NCBI GenBank assembly: GCA_040401595.1
Contig: JBBAOE010000031.1
Coordinates: forward strand, 1 to 31,978
DNA length: 31,978 bases
Reading direction: 5' to 3'
From: RFPW01 sp040401595
GTDB lineage: Bacteria > Pseudomonadota > Gammaproteobacteria > Burkholderiales > Burkholderiaceae_E
The notes under the pieces were generated by a model, which was not told the DNA's origin, did not search any database, and saw only the letters and a program-made list of their open reading frames with translations. Positions 15,792 to 24,188 of this stretch are shown here, piece by piece (position 1 is the first letter of the stretch; each line of letters starts with the position of its first letter). The position numbers were made by a program, and so were the translations under genes.

Positions 15792-17063
15792 ATGGGGAAT
15801 TATGTGGTGACAAGAGCTCCGATAGCCTGGACCGAAGCATTACCACCCACCCGCGCCGTGGTATTGAGGCGTGTGGCCGGTATTCAGCCTGCCGAGTATG
15901 CGCGCACACGCAATTTTATCGATGGCGCGGTGACGGGTCTATCGCCCTATTTGACCCACGGTCTGGTGACGTTACGCGAGGTTCTGGCCGAGGTGCTCAG
16001 GCGTGAACCGTTGGCAGTGGATCACAAGCTGGTCTACGAATTTGGCTGGCGCGAATTCTTTCGGCACGCTTGGTCATTCGAAGGGGACGGCATTTTTCAA
16101 TCCCTTCACCCGGGCCCACTCCCGGAGGAGGCCTATGCCTCGGTGTTACCGATTGATATTCGCCAAGGCTGCACAGGGGTACCCGTCATTGATGAGGCCG
16201 TACGTTCGCTGTACCGCACCGGGACACTGCATAACCATGCCCGGATGTGGCTTGCGAGCTATGTGGTTCACATCCGCAAAGTGCATTGGCGAGCGGGCGC
16301 TGACTGGTTAGTAGCCCATCTTCTCGACGGTGACCTTGCCAGTAATCATCTGAGCTGGCAGTGGGTAGCCGGGACTGGGAGTCACAAGCCCTACCTGTTC
16401 AACGCCGACAATGTCGCGCGATACGCCCCTGCGCGCTGGCACAGTCACGGGTCGGTGATCGATCGATCTTATGAGGAACTGGACCTTGCAGCCCGCTGCG
16501 CCCGTCCGTCATCATCGAATTGGACCCGTCCGGCGCTTCTCGACGGTGACGCACAAGCTGAGCCGCCACTGTTGAACAGCCCGCCTGCAGATGTTCAATT
16601 GCAGGCTCCCGATTCAGTCGCCTCGCAGCAACTCAAGGGACGTGATGTCTGGCTTGTTCATCCGTGGGCACTGCGAGCCCCACCGCCTGGTTTGCGTGAC
16701 GATACTGTCGTGATTGGCGTTTACCCCCGTGAACACCTTCAGGTCTGGCCCTGGCCTGAGGCGCGCTGGCGCTGGATTGATGCGGCGATGGCCGCAGTAA
16801 CGCAACAGCGTTGGTGGGTCGATGCACCGGGTCTTGCGACGGCCCTGCTCGGGGCTGCGAGTGTGCGCAGTGTCGAAGATCCGCATATTGCGCAATGGCT
16901 CGAGTCCTGTGCCCAACTCGATCCGGAACCCGCCTTGTTTGCGCCGGTTGATCGGCAGTGCAAAAGTTTTTCGCAGTGGTGGAAGCGCGCGACACGGGGT
17001 GTTCGGAACGCGGAGGATCTGCTGGGGGCCTGGGATTTGCGTAAGTCTGGCTCTGGCCCATAG
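15792..17063 (+). CDS. Photolyase/cryptochrome-type FAD-binding protein lacking the N-terminal antenna domain
   Basis: 423 residues. Residues ~30-235 are the helical FAD domain: TRNFIDGAVTGLSPYLTHGL (FAD phosphate loop), YEFGWREFFRHAW, LHNHARMWLASYVVHIRKVH, and HLLDGDLASNHLSWQWVAGT then YLFNADNVARYAP. All align in order with class I photolyases and cryptochromes. The usual ~130-residue N-terminal Rossmann antenna domain is missing, because the protein begins directly with the linker. Instead about 185 residues follow at the C-terminus, with an alternating strand/helix look (GRDVWLVHPWALR, DDTVVIGVYPREHL, WRWIDAAMAAV, DAPGLATALLGAASVRSV, KSFSQWWKRATRG). These could be a permuted or substitute alpha/beta domain. 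DNA repair or light sensing are both possible. Confidence 0.85.
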   Translation: MGNYVVTRAPIAWTEALPPTRAVVLRRVAGIQPAEYARTRNFIDGAVTGLSPYLTHGLVTLREVLAEVLRREPLAVDHKLVYEFGWREFFRHAWSFEGDGIFQSLHPGPLPEEAYASVLPIDIRQGCTGVPVIDEAVRSLYRTGTLHNHARMWLASYVVHIRKVHWRAGADWLVAHLLDGDLASNHLSWQWVAGTGSHKPYLFNADNVARYAPARWHSHGSVIDRSYEELDLAARCARPSSSNWTRPALLDGDAQAEPPLLNSPPADVQLQAPDSVASQQLKGRDVWLVHPWALRAPPPGLRDDTVVIGVYPREHLQVWPWPEARWRWIDAAMAAVTQQRWWVDAPGLATALLGAASVRSVEDPHIAQWLESCAQLDPEPALFAPVDRQCKSFSQWWKRATRGVRNAEDLLGAWDLRKSGSGP

Positions 17064-17167
17064 ACAGATGGGTATCACCGCGCGAGGCCATGGAAGTCAC
17101 CCGGAGCGCAGGTCGTCGTGGGGTTTTTTGCTACTGATTGGCGAATCAGTTCCTCTTGGAGATGGTC

Positions 17168-17737
17168 ATGCCCTTTGTAAAAAGCCTGATGGGAGCGGCG
17201 CTCTTACTTGCCGCCCTGGTGTCTGCTGAGGCGGCCTTCGCCCACAACGGTGGTGGCTCCCGTGGACCGGGTGGGTTTCACGGATCCGGTGGGTTTCGCG
17301 GACCGGGTGGGTTTCGCGGACCGGGTGGGTTTCACGGACCTGGTGGCTTTCGCGGACCTGTTTCCCCTGGGGTCGGCTTCTACATCGGCAGGCCGGTATT
17401 CAGACCCAACTACTACCCCAGACCCTACGGATATGTCCCGTATGGCGCCTACTCGTACTATCCTGGCAATTACCCGCCCACAGTGATCATCCCCGGTGCG
17501 CCCCCGGTTTACATTGAGCGCGAGCAGGTTGTGACGGCGCCCGAAATCACGCCCGGAATCACCATTATGAACGCGCCGACGGATTCCTCTACGGCGCCAA
17601 CCACAGCACAGAATCAGTCGGTCGAACCCCCGGGATCGTGGTGGTACTACTGTTCAGACACGCGTTCTTATTACCCCACCGTGAGTGGCTGCGCGAGCCC
17701 TTGGCAATTGATCGCGGCCCAGCCAACGCCAAACTGA
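17168..17737 (+). CDS. Exported glycine-rich protein with 18-bp repeats
   Basis: About 189 residues from ATG 17168, chosen because GGAG lies six bases upstream; ATG 17162 is an alternative. It has a signal peptide (MPFVKSLMGAALLLAALVSA...AFA), then five copies of a six-residue unit (R/H-G-P/S-G-G-F). A Tyr/Pro-rich segment follows (FRPNYYPRPYGYVPYGAYSY). The C-terminal block PPGSWWYYCSDTRSYYPTVS ends GCASPWQLI. This C-terminal WYYC...YYP-x-V-x-x-C-x-x-x-W motif recurs in small exported proteins of Beta- and Gammaproteobacteria with no known role; its two Cys may form a disulfide. It lies between the photolyase-type and DUF2805 genes on the same strand. Confidence 0.8.
   Translation: MPFVKSLMGAALLLAALVSAEAAFAHNGGGSRGPGGFHGSGGFRGPGGFRGPGGFHGPGGFRGPVSPGVGFYIGRPVFRPNYYPRPYGYVPYGAYSYYPGNYPPTVIIPGAPPVYIEREQVVTAPEITPGITIMNAPTDSSTAPTTAQNQSVEPPGSWWYYCSDTRSYYPTVSGCASPWQLIAAQPTPN
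17264..17356 (+). repeat. 18-bp tandem repeats coding Gly-rich units
   Basis: About five near-identical 18-bp units of the type GGACCGGGTGGGTTTCGC encode RGPGGF or HGPGGF. Differences are mostly CGC/CAC (Arg/His) and one CCG/TCC change. The near-identity at DNA level points to recent expansion by slippage or unequal exchange rather than protein-level selection alone. Confidence 0.88.
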
Positions 17738-17760
17738 ATGGGTGAGAGCCCCCCAAGCCG

Positions 17761-17994
17761 ATGAATAAACCAGCCCGTGCCCAGGGCGCTAGCCATTTGG
17801 ATGTTGCCTCCGTGGGCGAAATTATCCAGATGGCCTTGAGTGACCATATTGGATTTAATCAGATTCGGGAAATCTACGGATTAAGTCCTGATGCGGTCAA
17901 GGTACTGATGCGAACCAACCTTGCCCCGGGGAGTTACCAAGCTTGGCGCCGTCGCGTTAGACGTTTCGCGGATCGGCGGGAGTTTTATAAGTAA
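17761..17994 (+). CDS. TIGR03643/DUF2805 small protein
   Basis: A 77-residue protein. The segment VGEIIQMALSDHIGFNQIRE, then YGLSPDAVKVLMRTNLAPGS and YQAWRRRVRRF, matches the TIGR03643/DUF2805 family, a helix-turn-helix-like fold of unknown function with a conserved W-R-x-R-V motif. It is 23 bp after the Gly-rich gene. In my recollection members often occur near photolyase-type genes, which agrees with the placement here; treat that as context, not proof. The ATG at 17761 is the first in frame. Confidence 0.8.
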   Translation: MNKPARAQGASHLDVASVGEIIQMALSDHIGFNQIREIYGLSPDAVKVLMRTNLAPGSYQAWRRRVRRFADRREFYK

Positions 17995-18048
17995 CCGACG
18001 GCCCCTGCCGGGTATCCGTTTCCAAACGCCGCGGCTAATGAGCAAGGA

Positions 18049-18333
18049 TCAGTCTGCAATGACTTTGACGCCCTTCCAAAAGGCAACATAACCACCGATT
18101 TGACTAGCGTCTGGTTTGGGACTGGGATAAAACCAGGCTGCCGATTCATTTAACTGCCCATTTACGGAGATATTGTAGTAATGAGCAACTCCTTTCCAAG
18201 CACAGGTGGTTGTTTTTTCGGATCCGCTAAAAAATTCCATCTTCAAGGATGAGGGTGGAAAATAATGGTTACCTTCAACAATAATCGTTTTGTCTGAACT
18301 TGCCAATATTTCGTTATTCCAAAGCGCTTTCAT
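18049..18333 (-). CDS. DUF427 domain protein, short form
   Basis: A 94-residue protein. It shows the DUF427 core: MKALWNNEILASSDKTIIVE, NHYFPPSSL, TTTCAWKGVAHYYNI, SAAWFYPSPKPDASQIGGYV and AFWKGVKV. The C-x-WKG...AWFYP-x-P signature is complete. Function is unknown; the fold is a small beta-barrel. It lies downstream of egtB on the same strand with a gap of about 105 bp and shares its AT-rich composition, in contrast to the long DUF427 gene at 19862-20416. The two DUF427 proteins are therefore likely to have separate origins. Confidence 0.87.
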   Translation of the reverse strand: MKALWNNEILASSDKTIIVEGNHYFPPSSLKMEFFSGSEKTTTCAWKGVAHYYNISVNGQLNESAAWFYPSPKPDASQIGGYVAFWKGVKVIAD

Positions 18334-18439
18334 CTTGTTTGCCCTTTAATAAGTAGCGTCGTAACTCAAAAAATTGCTCTCGCCGGAGATATCTATTGCC
18401 AAGAATGCGGTCAGAGGGTCAAGTTCTTGTCCAATGGCA

Positions 18440-19687
18440 TTATTTGCAATCTCTGGCCAAACGCAGGCCTGTGATCTGCCAAACCGCTGTCGGCGGGAAG
18501 AAGTTTCGGTAGGTTTTGCGGTCATGTCCCGGTGGCGTTGCCCAGCTTGATCCCCGCAAGACCTGTTGTCCGACCATAAATTTGCCGTTGTATTCGCCTA
18601 TGGCTCCACTCCAGGTTTTGAATCCGGGATAAGGTTCATACGCCGAACGGGTCCATTGCCAAACGCTCCCAAGCATTTGGCGCATTTCTTTGTGTTCAAA
18701 TGCTCGCTCCCATTCAAACTCGGTGGGCAAGCGCGCATGCGCCCACTGCGCGAAAGCGTCTGCTTCGAAGAAATTCAAATGCGTGACGGGGTCGTTTGGT
18801 GCCATTTCGAGTAAGCCATTGACTCCAAAGACGCACCAATTGATGCTTTGATTCAGTCGACTGTTGGGTGCCACCCAATAAGCGGGAGCACCAGCGTTGT
18901 TTTGGTTAACCCACGCCCAACCCTCTGAAAGCCAAAGAGAAGCGTTTTGGTACCCACCATCCTCGATAAAATTCAGGAACTCTCCACAACTGACCAAGCG
19001 ATCTGAGATTTCAAAAGCCTCCAACCAACGTTGGTGTACCGGTTGCTCATTGTCGAAAGAAAAATGACTGTTCTGGTCAGGGTCATGTCCGAAAACACTC
19101 AGCGCCTGATTAAAGTGTATCCACCTTTGATCTGGAGTCGCGGCTTTAGCACCTGGTTCGGCGGCGAGGTTTAATTTACTGGCTGGCAAGAACGGATTGC
19201 ATGAAAATAAATGCAACGCGTCGGTAATCATCAGTTCTTGGTGTTGCTGTTCGTGATTGATGCCGAGCTCGATCAATTCCGTGATCTCTTTGTTGTCCTT
19301 GGGCTGCGAATTGCCGGACTGCGAATCCTTTGTCCACTCCAAGAATGCTTCAGTCACGTAGTGTCTATAGGCCATCACCTCAGATAGGGAGGGTCGGGTT
19401 AGCAGGCCTCGTTTGGGGCGAGGTTGGCGCGGTCCGAGACTTTCATAGTAGGAGTTAAAGAGAAACGAGAATTCTTCGTTAAAGGTCTTGTAAGTCGGGG
19501 AATACGGCGTGAGGATGAACTTCTCAAAAAACCATGTTGTATGACCTAAATGCCACTTGATTGGGCTTGCATCTGGCATGGATTGTACACATTGATCCTC
19601 TTCGGATAGTGTACAAACCAGATGTTCGGTGTACGTCCTTGTCGTTTTGAAACGTTCAGCTAATGGGGTTTCGTTGAATAATTTCAA
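18440..19687 (-). CDS. egtB: EgtB, ergothioneine biosynthesis sulfoxide synthase
   Basis: A 415-residue protein of normal length. The N-terminal DinB-like domain supplies the iron ligands: H49 or H46 in IKWHLGHTTWFFE and H145/H149 in GINHEQQHQELMITD. The C-terminal half is an FGE-sulfatase (C-type lectin) domain, with FDNEQPVHQRWLEAFEISD, LPTEFEWERAFEH, GSVWQWTRSAYEPYPGF, VLRGSSWATP and the closing YRNFFPP...GLRLARD. EgtB uses non-haem iron and O2 to join a sulfur donor to trimethylhistidine. The partner methyltransferase EgtD is not in the window. The gene is clearly more AT-rich than the neighbourhood (roughly mid-40s percent GC by eye). Its start at ATG 19687 is preceded by AT-rich sequence. 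Confidence 0.93.
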   Translation of the reverse strand: MKLFNETPLAERFKTTRTYTEHLVCTLSEEDQCVQSMPDASPIKWHLGHTTWFFEKFILTPYSPTYKTFNEEFSFLFNSYYESLGPRQPRPKRGLLTRPSLSEVMAYRHYVTEAFLEWTKDSQSGNSQPKDNKEITELIELGINHEQQHQELMITDALHLFSCNPFLPASKLNLAAEPGAKAATPDQRWIHFNQALSVFGHDPDQNSHFSFDNEQPVHQRWLEAFEISDRLVSCGEFLNFIEDGGYQNASLWLSEGWAWVNQNNAGAPAYWVAPNSRLNQSINWCVFGVNGLLEMAPNDPVTHLNFFEADAFAQWAHARLPTEFEWERAFEHKEMRQMLGSVWQWTRSAYEPYPGFKTWSGAIGEYNGKFMVGQQVLRGSSWATPPGHDRKTYRNFFPPTAVWQITGLRLARDCK

Positions 19688-19861
19688 GATAGGGATACTC
19701 GAATGAGCTGGTTCTTAAACGCCCTCGGGCTGCCTCAGGTTTCTGGGCGATGGCGCTAAGGGCATTTCATCGCCAGACATGCTGGCGCCTGCAATTATTT
19801 CTTGGTGAATTTGGCCCGAAGGATTTGATGTTGATTGGGTCAACCGATCTTCGAGTGGGTG

Positions 19862-20416
19862 TCACCAGTCTACGCTGCCGGGCCCCCCTTTGAACGGACC
19901 GGCCAAGTCGGGAGTGATCCACCCTCCATAGAAGCTGCCTGCTTGGGGCGTGACCTTGGCTCCATCCACACGGCACTCGAGGTGGTGTGCGTAGAAGGCA
20001 ACACAATCAGCCAGCGCTTCGGCGCCTGGGAGAGGATGCGGGTAGCTCCAGGCCGCGCCTTCCAGTCGACGTTCTTGATCGACGAGGTGCCAGAAACGCG
20101 CTGGCCCCTTCCACTCGCAAAACGTGCCGTTACCAGCTGCGCGCAGTAAATCCTTGCGCATGTCGGTCAACGGCAGGTAATAGCACGGCGGGTGGGCGGT
20201 TTCTCGGACAACCCAGGCCCGGGTGGTTCGCGCCAGTTCAAGCGCGCCCCAGCGCACGACAATTTCGCGCGAGTCCTGCACCAGTTCGGGTGGACGCGGA
20301 AAGTCCCAGACAGAAATCTGCCCTGGCGCGGGCAAGTCCGCGAAAGATGGACGGTCCTCGCCGCGCCAGCGCCATTGAGCTTGAGCGAAGGACAGTCGTT
20401 CGGGATCGATATTCAT
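19862..20416 (-). CDS. DUF427 domain protein, long form
   Basis: 184 residues from ATG 20416; a TTG at 20422 is also in frame. An N-terminal segment with VWDFPRPPELVQ precedes the DUF427 domain (RTTRAWVVRETAHPPCYYLP, GTFCEWKGPARFWHL, GAAWSYPHPLPG, CVAFYAHHLECRVDG). It ends in the characteristic SFYGGWITPDLAGPFKGGPG. This extended form is common in cyanobacteria and proteobacteria and its function is unknown. Unlike the short DUF427 gene and egtB, it is as GC-rich as the surrounding chromosome. It follows the SDR gene head-to-head, with about 240 bp between the starts. Confidence 0.9.
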   Translation of the reverse strand: MNIDPERLSFAQAQWRWRGEDRPSFADLPAPGQISVWDFPRPPELVQDSREIVVRWGALELARTTRAWVVRETAHPPCYYLPLTDMRKDLLRAAGNGTFCEWKGPARFWHLVDQERRLEGAAWSYPHPLPGAEALADCVAFYAHHLECRVDGAKVTPQAGSFYGGWITPDLAGPFKGGPGSVDW

Positions 20417-20653
20417 TCCCAACAGAATAACCCGCCGCCAGCCGAAGCGGGGTAGCGTGATCGGGCCGACTTGTCGATGGCACGGGCACTGAACTCCGGT
20501 CGTTCACCGTGCGCACCCTCGAGCATCGGCGATGGTTATCGGCAAGAACGAGACCCGGAAATTCGTATACCTTATGGGTGTAACAGCCCGCACGCAAGTG
20601 CAACCAGGCCACTACCGTTCTCGTTAAATATTTAATAAATATACGGAGTCATC

Positions 20654-21403
20654 ATGTCAAAACCAGTGATGTTGATAACTGGCGCAAGCCGAGGCATCGG
20701 AGCACAAATTGCTCTCAAAGCCGCGAAGGCTGGCTATCGAGTCGGGGTGAATTACGTCCAAAGCGAGGCGCAGGCAAACCAGTTGGTCGAACAGATTCGC
20801 CACGGCGGTGGCGAGGCCGTTGCGTTGAAGGCCGATGTCGCGAAACTCGATCAGGTCGTCGCCATGTTCGCAAAGCTTGACGCGCATTTCGGACCCTTGA
20901 ACGTTCTTGTCAACAATGCGGGCAAGGTGGCTGATTTTCGGGTCGATGCGGTCGACGAGCACAATGTCAGCGATCTCTTCGCCGGAAATGTCTTTAGCGT
21001 TTATTACTGTTCCAGAGAGGCGGTCCGTCGCATGTCGACGCGGCATGGCGGGCAGGGTGGCGTCATCATCAATATGTCCTCGGTGGCCGCGCGCACCGGC
21101 GGCTTACCAGGCGGCGCGGCTTATGCTGCAACGAAAGGGGCAATTGACTCGTTCAATATGGCACTGGCAAAAGAGGTTGGCGCGGAGGGAATCCGCGTGG
21201 TCGCGATTAGACCGGGGCTGATTTCGACCGAAATTCATAATATCCATGGTGGCATCGAGAAGATGCAGGTCATGGCAAAAGCGGTCGTGCCGATGGCGCG
21301 CGCGGGCGATCCCGCCGAAGTTGCCGACGCCGCAATCTGGTTGGCATCCGAGCATGCGTCGTACGTCCATGGGACGACGGTCGACGTCGCTGGGGGGCGT
21401 TGA
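20654..21403 (+). CDS. SDR family NAD(P)-dependent oxidoreductase
   Basis: A 249-residue classical short-chain dehydrogenase. The cofactor loop TGASRGIGAQIA (residues ~9-20), NNAG (VLVNNAGKV, ~87-95), catalytic Ser in NMSSVAARTGG and Y-x-x-x-K in YAATKGAIDSF are all present. The C-terminus has IRPGLISTEIH and SYVHGTTVDVAGG. A good Shine-Dalgarno site (ACGGAGTCATC) and an AT-rich stretch (GTTAAATATTTAATAAATAT) lie just upstream and suggest its own promoter. The cofactor is probably NADPH, given the N...Q-S-E pattern after beta-2 (VGVNYVQSEAQ). The substrate is unknown; it closes the light/oxidative-stress-like neighbourhood. Confidence 0.92.
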   Translation: MSKPVMLITGASRGIGAQIALKAAKAGYRVGVNYVQSEAQANQLVEQIRHGGGEAVALKADVAKLDQVVAMFAKLDAHFGPLNVLVNNAGKVADFRVDAVDEHNVSDLFAGNVFSVYYCSREAVRRMSTRHGGQGGVIINMSSVAARTGGLPGGAAYAATKGAIDSFNMALAKEVGAEGIRVVAIRPGLISTEIHNIHGGIEKMQVMAKAVVPMARAGDPAEVADAAIWLASEHASYVHGTTVDVAGGR

Positions 21404-21421
21404 CAGCGGGAGGTGGGGTCT

Positions 21422-21453
21422 AACGTAGCGTTGCGTCAACGTAGCGTTGCGTA
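21422..21453. repeat. Tandem duplication of a 16-bp unit
   Basis: AACGTAGCGTTGCGT followed by C, then the same 15 bases followed by A, directly downstream of the SDR stop. The second copy plus the next bases can fold as AGCGTT/AACGCT with a short loop. No T-run follows. Confidence 0.8.
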
Positions 21454-21532
21454 AACGCTCACGCTAAGATCGGGACGGGGCACATACGGCTCCCCGTCGC
21501 CGACCAGAAAAATCTGCGGGCTGATGGCTCGG

Positions 21533-22498
21533 TTATTTCAAGCCCATGTGGTTCAGTGGCACCCAGGTGTAGCGCTTTCCATCAGCCGATTGGTTCAGGC
21601 GGCCCAGGCCAGGGAATGACACATGGGCGACACCCACCAGGTAGCCGTTTTTGGCCGCGTCGGCAAACGCCTGTTCACGTTGGGCGCGCGCCGCCCCTGT
21701 GTCAGTGTCAAACGCGATGGTCACGCTCGGATCATTGAACTGGACCGCGGCTACGTGCATCAGGTCGCCCCAGAAGGCAATTTTCTGACCCTTGCTTTCG
21801 GCCACATACAGGGTATGTCCGGGCGTATGGCCGTTGGCGGCCTGAGCGCGGATGCCAGGCATTAACTCGGTGTTGCCGTCAAAGGTCTTGAGCTTGCCCG
21901 CCGCCAAATAGGGTTTCACCGAGACCATTGCGCCCTGAAAGAAGCCTTTGTTAGCTTCGGGGGCTGCGGCCATATTGGCTTCGCTCAGCCAGAAGTCCGC
22001 ATCTTTCTTGTCAATGTGCAGCGTCGCGTTGGGAAACGCACGTTGCTCGCCGGTCATCAGGCCGCCAACGTGGTCAGGGTGCATGTGGGTAATCAGTACC
22101 GCGTCGACATTTTCTGGGCGGTAACCCGCTGCCTTGAGGTTCGTTAGTAGATTACCCAACGTGGGGCCAAACAGACCCGCCGTACCCGTGTCCACCAGCA
22201 CTAACTTGCGTCCGGTGTTGATGAGATAGGCGTTGACTGAGGTGTCTACCTCGTCACCCAGGTAATTGGCTCTCAGTTGGTCGCTGTGCTTGTCAGCTGC
22301 GCCATGCAATAGCTTGGTGACTGGCAGCTTGACGGTGCCGTCACCCAGAGCGGTGATTTCAAAATCGCCCAACAGCACGCGGTGGTAAGCCGGCGCCTGG
22401 GTTTTGACCATCGGCGCTTCGGCCAAGGCCTGGGGCGAGAGCGTGGCTGCGAGCGCCAATGAAAGGGCGGCTGATAAAACGTTGAGGGTTTGACGCAT
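21533..22498 (-). CDS. Exported MBL-fold hydrolase
   Basis: 321 residues from ATG 22498, where a Sec signal peptide begins (MRQTLNVLSAALSLALAATL...ALA); the open frame extends 20 codons up without signal-like features. The metal site H-x-H-x-D-H is in DAVLITHMHPDHVGGLMTG. Further ligands are in AANGHTPGHTLYVAES and IAFWGDLMHVAAV. The pattern resembles the quorum-quenching or AttM-related and general MBL hydrolase groups. It is periplasmic by its signal; the substrate is unknown. It has the same fold as the Tat-exported protein at 9288-10394, but uses a different secretion route and is not its close copy. Confidence 0.9.
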   Translation of the reverse strand: MRQTLNVLSAALSLALAATLSPQALAEAPMVKTQAPAYHRVLLGDFEITALGDGTVKLPVTKLLHGAADKHSDQLRANYLGDEVDTSVNAYLINTGRKLVLVDTGTAGLFGPTLGNLLTNLKAAGYRPENVDAVLITHMHPDHVGGLMTGEQRAFPNATLHIDKKDADFWLSEANMAAAPEANKGFFQGAMVSVKPYLAAGKLKTFDGNTELMPGIRAQAANGHTPGHTLYVAESKGQKIAFWGDLMHVAAVQFNDPSVTIAFDTDTGAARAQREQAFADAAKNGYLVGVAHVSFPGLGRLNQSADGKRYTWVPLNHMGLK

Positions 22499-22604
22499 CG
22501 TTGATTTTTTGTGGGTGGTATCGAGATATTGGGACTCAGGCAATGAATTGATGATCAACCATCATTCGCTGCGGGGCGCCTGTGAAACAGCCCGTCAACT
22601 TCGG

Positions 22605-23165
22605 TCAACCGATGCCGGGGGCGAGTTGCGGTGCGGTTTGATCACCCGAGCCCAGAGACTTTTCCATCAGCACGATATCGAGCCAGCGATCGAATTTCCA
22701 TCCACACGAGGCAATCACCCCGACGTCTTGAAAGCCGACCTTGCGGTGCAGGCGGATCGAAGCAGTATTGGCTGAGTCCCCAATGACCGCAATGAATTTT
22801 CGAATGCCAGCCGTGGTCGCGGCTGCACACAGTGCGGTGAGCAGTCGAGTGCCCAGTCCCTGACCCAGTGCAAGAGGGTCGAGATAAATTGAGTTTTCGG
22901 CCGAATAGCGATAGGCGTGTCGCGGTTTGAACCAGTTGCAATACGCAAAGCCCATCACCCCTTCGCGGGTCTCGATCACGAGGAAGGGCAAGCCGCGACT
23001 CAGCACCTCGGACCTTCGCTGCGTCATGTCGACGAGCGAGGGCGGGTCAATTTCGAAGGTGCCAGTGCTGTGCAACACGTGATACCGATAAATACGGGTG
23101 GCCGCGGATAGATCCGCGTCTGTGGAGGGGCGGATGATCGGGTACTCGGGGGGGCTATTTGTCAT
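22605..23165 (-). CDS. GNAT N-acetyltransferase, phosphinothricin acetyltransferase-like
   Basis: 186 residues from ATG 23165, which has GGAGG ten bases upstream; longer starts would lie inside mlaA. It shows the opening IIRPSTDADLSAATRIYRYH, GTFEIDPPS and the acetyl-CoA loop LDPLALGQGLGTRLL (Q/R-x-x-G-x-G/A). NTASIRLHRKVGF and GWKFDRWLDIVLMEK follow. This set is typical of the PAT/YncA subgroup, which acetylates small amino-acid analogues such as phosphinothricin or methionine sulfoximine. It starts 7 bp after the mlaA stop on the same strand, so the two are co-translated, although a functional link is not obvious. Confidence 0.9.
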   Translation of the reverse strand: MTNSPPEYPIIRPSTDADLSAATRIYRYHVLHSTGTFEIDPPSLVDMTQRRSEVLSRGLPFLVIETREGVMGFAYCNWFKPRHAYRYSAENSIYLDPLALGQGLGTRLLTALCAAATTAGIRKFIAVIGDSANTASIRLHRKVGFQDVGVIASCGWKFDRWLDIVLMEKSLGSGDQTAPQLAPGIG

Positions 23166-23172
23166 CACGCTG

Positions 23173-24069
23173 CTAATCCTCCGGACCGTGCCCGTCCAGA
23201 ACCTGCGATTGCCGCCGTTGCAAATAGGCATCCCGTACGAACAAATATTGGTCGAGGGCGATTCCCTGCAATGCCTTCTCCCGATCCAGAAGCCTCGCCC
23301 GAGAGTCCGTCAGCCGGACTGTGGAAACGGCGTTGCGAGCGCCGGGATCGGCAAGATATCGGAATGGGCTGGCATGGTGATCCACACCGATGAGGGCGAC
23401 CGAATCGCGCAGCGTACTGGGCCCAAGCAATGGCAGCACGATGTATGGACCGGCGGGCACCCCCCAGACGCCGAGCGTTTGTCCAAAGTCTTCTTTATGC
23501 TTTTGGTAGCCCCAGTCCGAGGCGAAATCCATCAGTCCCGCCACACCGACGCTACTGTTGATCAGAAATCGGGTGGCGTCCGTCCTACCTTCGCGAAATT
23601 TGCCCTGCATAACGTTATTGGCGGAGGTCCAGAGGTCCCCAAGGTTGCCAAAAACATTGCGGATAGCGATGCGAACGGGCGTTGGCGTGACCGTTTGGTA
23701 GGCTTGGGCGACCGGTTTGATGACCCATTGGTCTGCCTTGAGATTGACCGCAAACGTGACCCGGTTGACGGGCTCGAGAGGGTCCGCCCCAGTAGGCGAA
23801 TCCGGTCGATCAGGCTCCATTTGGGACGGGGTTATCGTTGACCCCCAGACCGCGTTGATACTTGCAGGGCCTGCCAGTCGTGCGCCCCTCGGGTCGCCCA
23901 GTCGAATTTGGTAGGGCGGGGGCAAATCAGCTCCGGTCGACGGGTTGGCCCCGCAAATCAACAGGCAGATGGTGAAACGTTCAAAAATGCGAGGTGGGTT
24001 CAAGGAATGTCCCAAAGTTCGGTGACCGAATTCGCCCGCAAAATCCGCGGGGCATTTAAGTCTCTGCAT
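23173..24069 (-). CDS. mlaA: MlaA (VacJ) family outer-membrane lipoprotein
   Basis: A 298-residue protein. The family opening DPLEPVNRVTFAVNLKADQW is followed by VRIAIRNVFGNLGDLWTSAN, ATRFLINSSVGVAGLMDFAS, DFGQTLGVWGVPAGPYIVLP and GPSTLRDSVA, all diagnostic. MlaA forms a ring in the outer membrane that removes misplaced phospholipids from the outer leaflet and hands them to MlaC. The N-terminus has a hydrophobic stretch and a Cys in ICLLICGANPS that could be the lipidation site, though Ile before Cys is atypical. No mlaBCDEF genes are in the window, so it is an orphan copy. The first ATG at 24069 was used. Confidence 0.9.
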   Translation of the reverse strand: MQRLKCPADFAGEFGHRTLGHSLNPPRIFERFTICLLICGANPSTGADLPPPYQIRLGDPRGARLAGPASINAVWGSTITPSQMEPDRPDSPTGADPLEPVNRVTFAVNLKADQWVIKPVAQAYQTVTPTPVRIAIRNVFGNLGDLWTSANNVMQGKFREGRTDATRFLINSSVGVAGLMDFASDWGYQKHKEDFGQTLGVWGVPAGPYIVLPLLGPSTLRDSVALIGVDHHASPFRYLADPGARNAVSTVRLTDSRARLLDREKALQGIALDQYLFVRDAYLQRRQSQVLDGHGPED

Positions 24070-24188
24070 GGGACAAGTCTATCAGTGCCGATTTTCTCCA
24101 ACTCTCAGACTAGACACCACGGGAGCGGAAACTATTTGGAAATGGGATTTAATATCCTTCGTGAATTTCACCAGCCAGGATCGATCCC

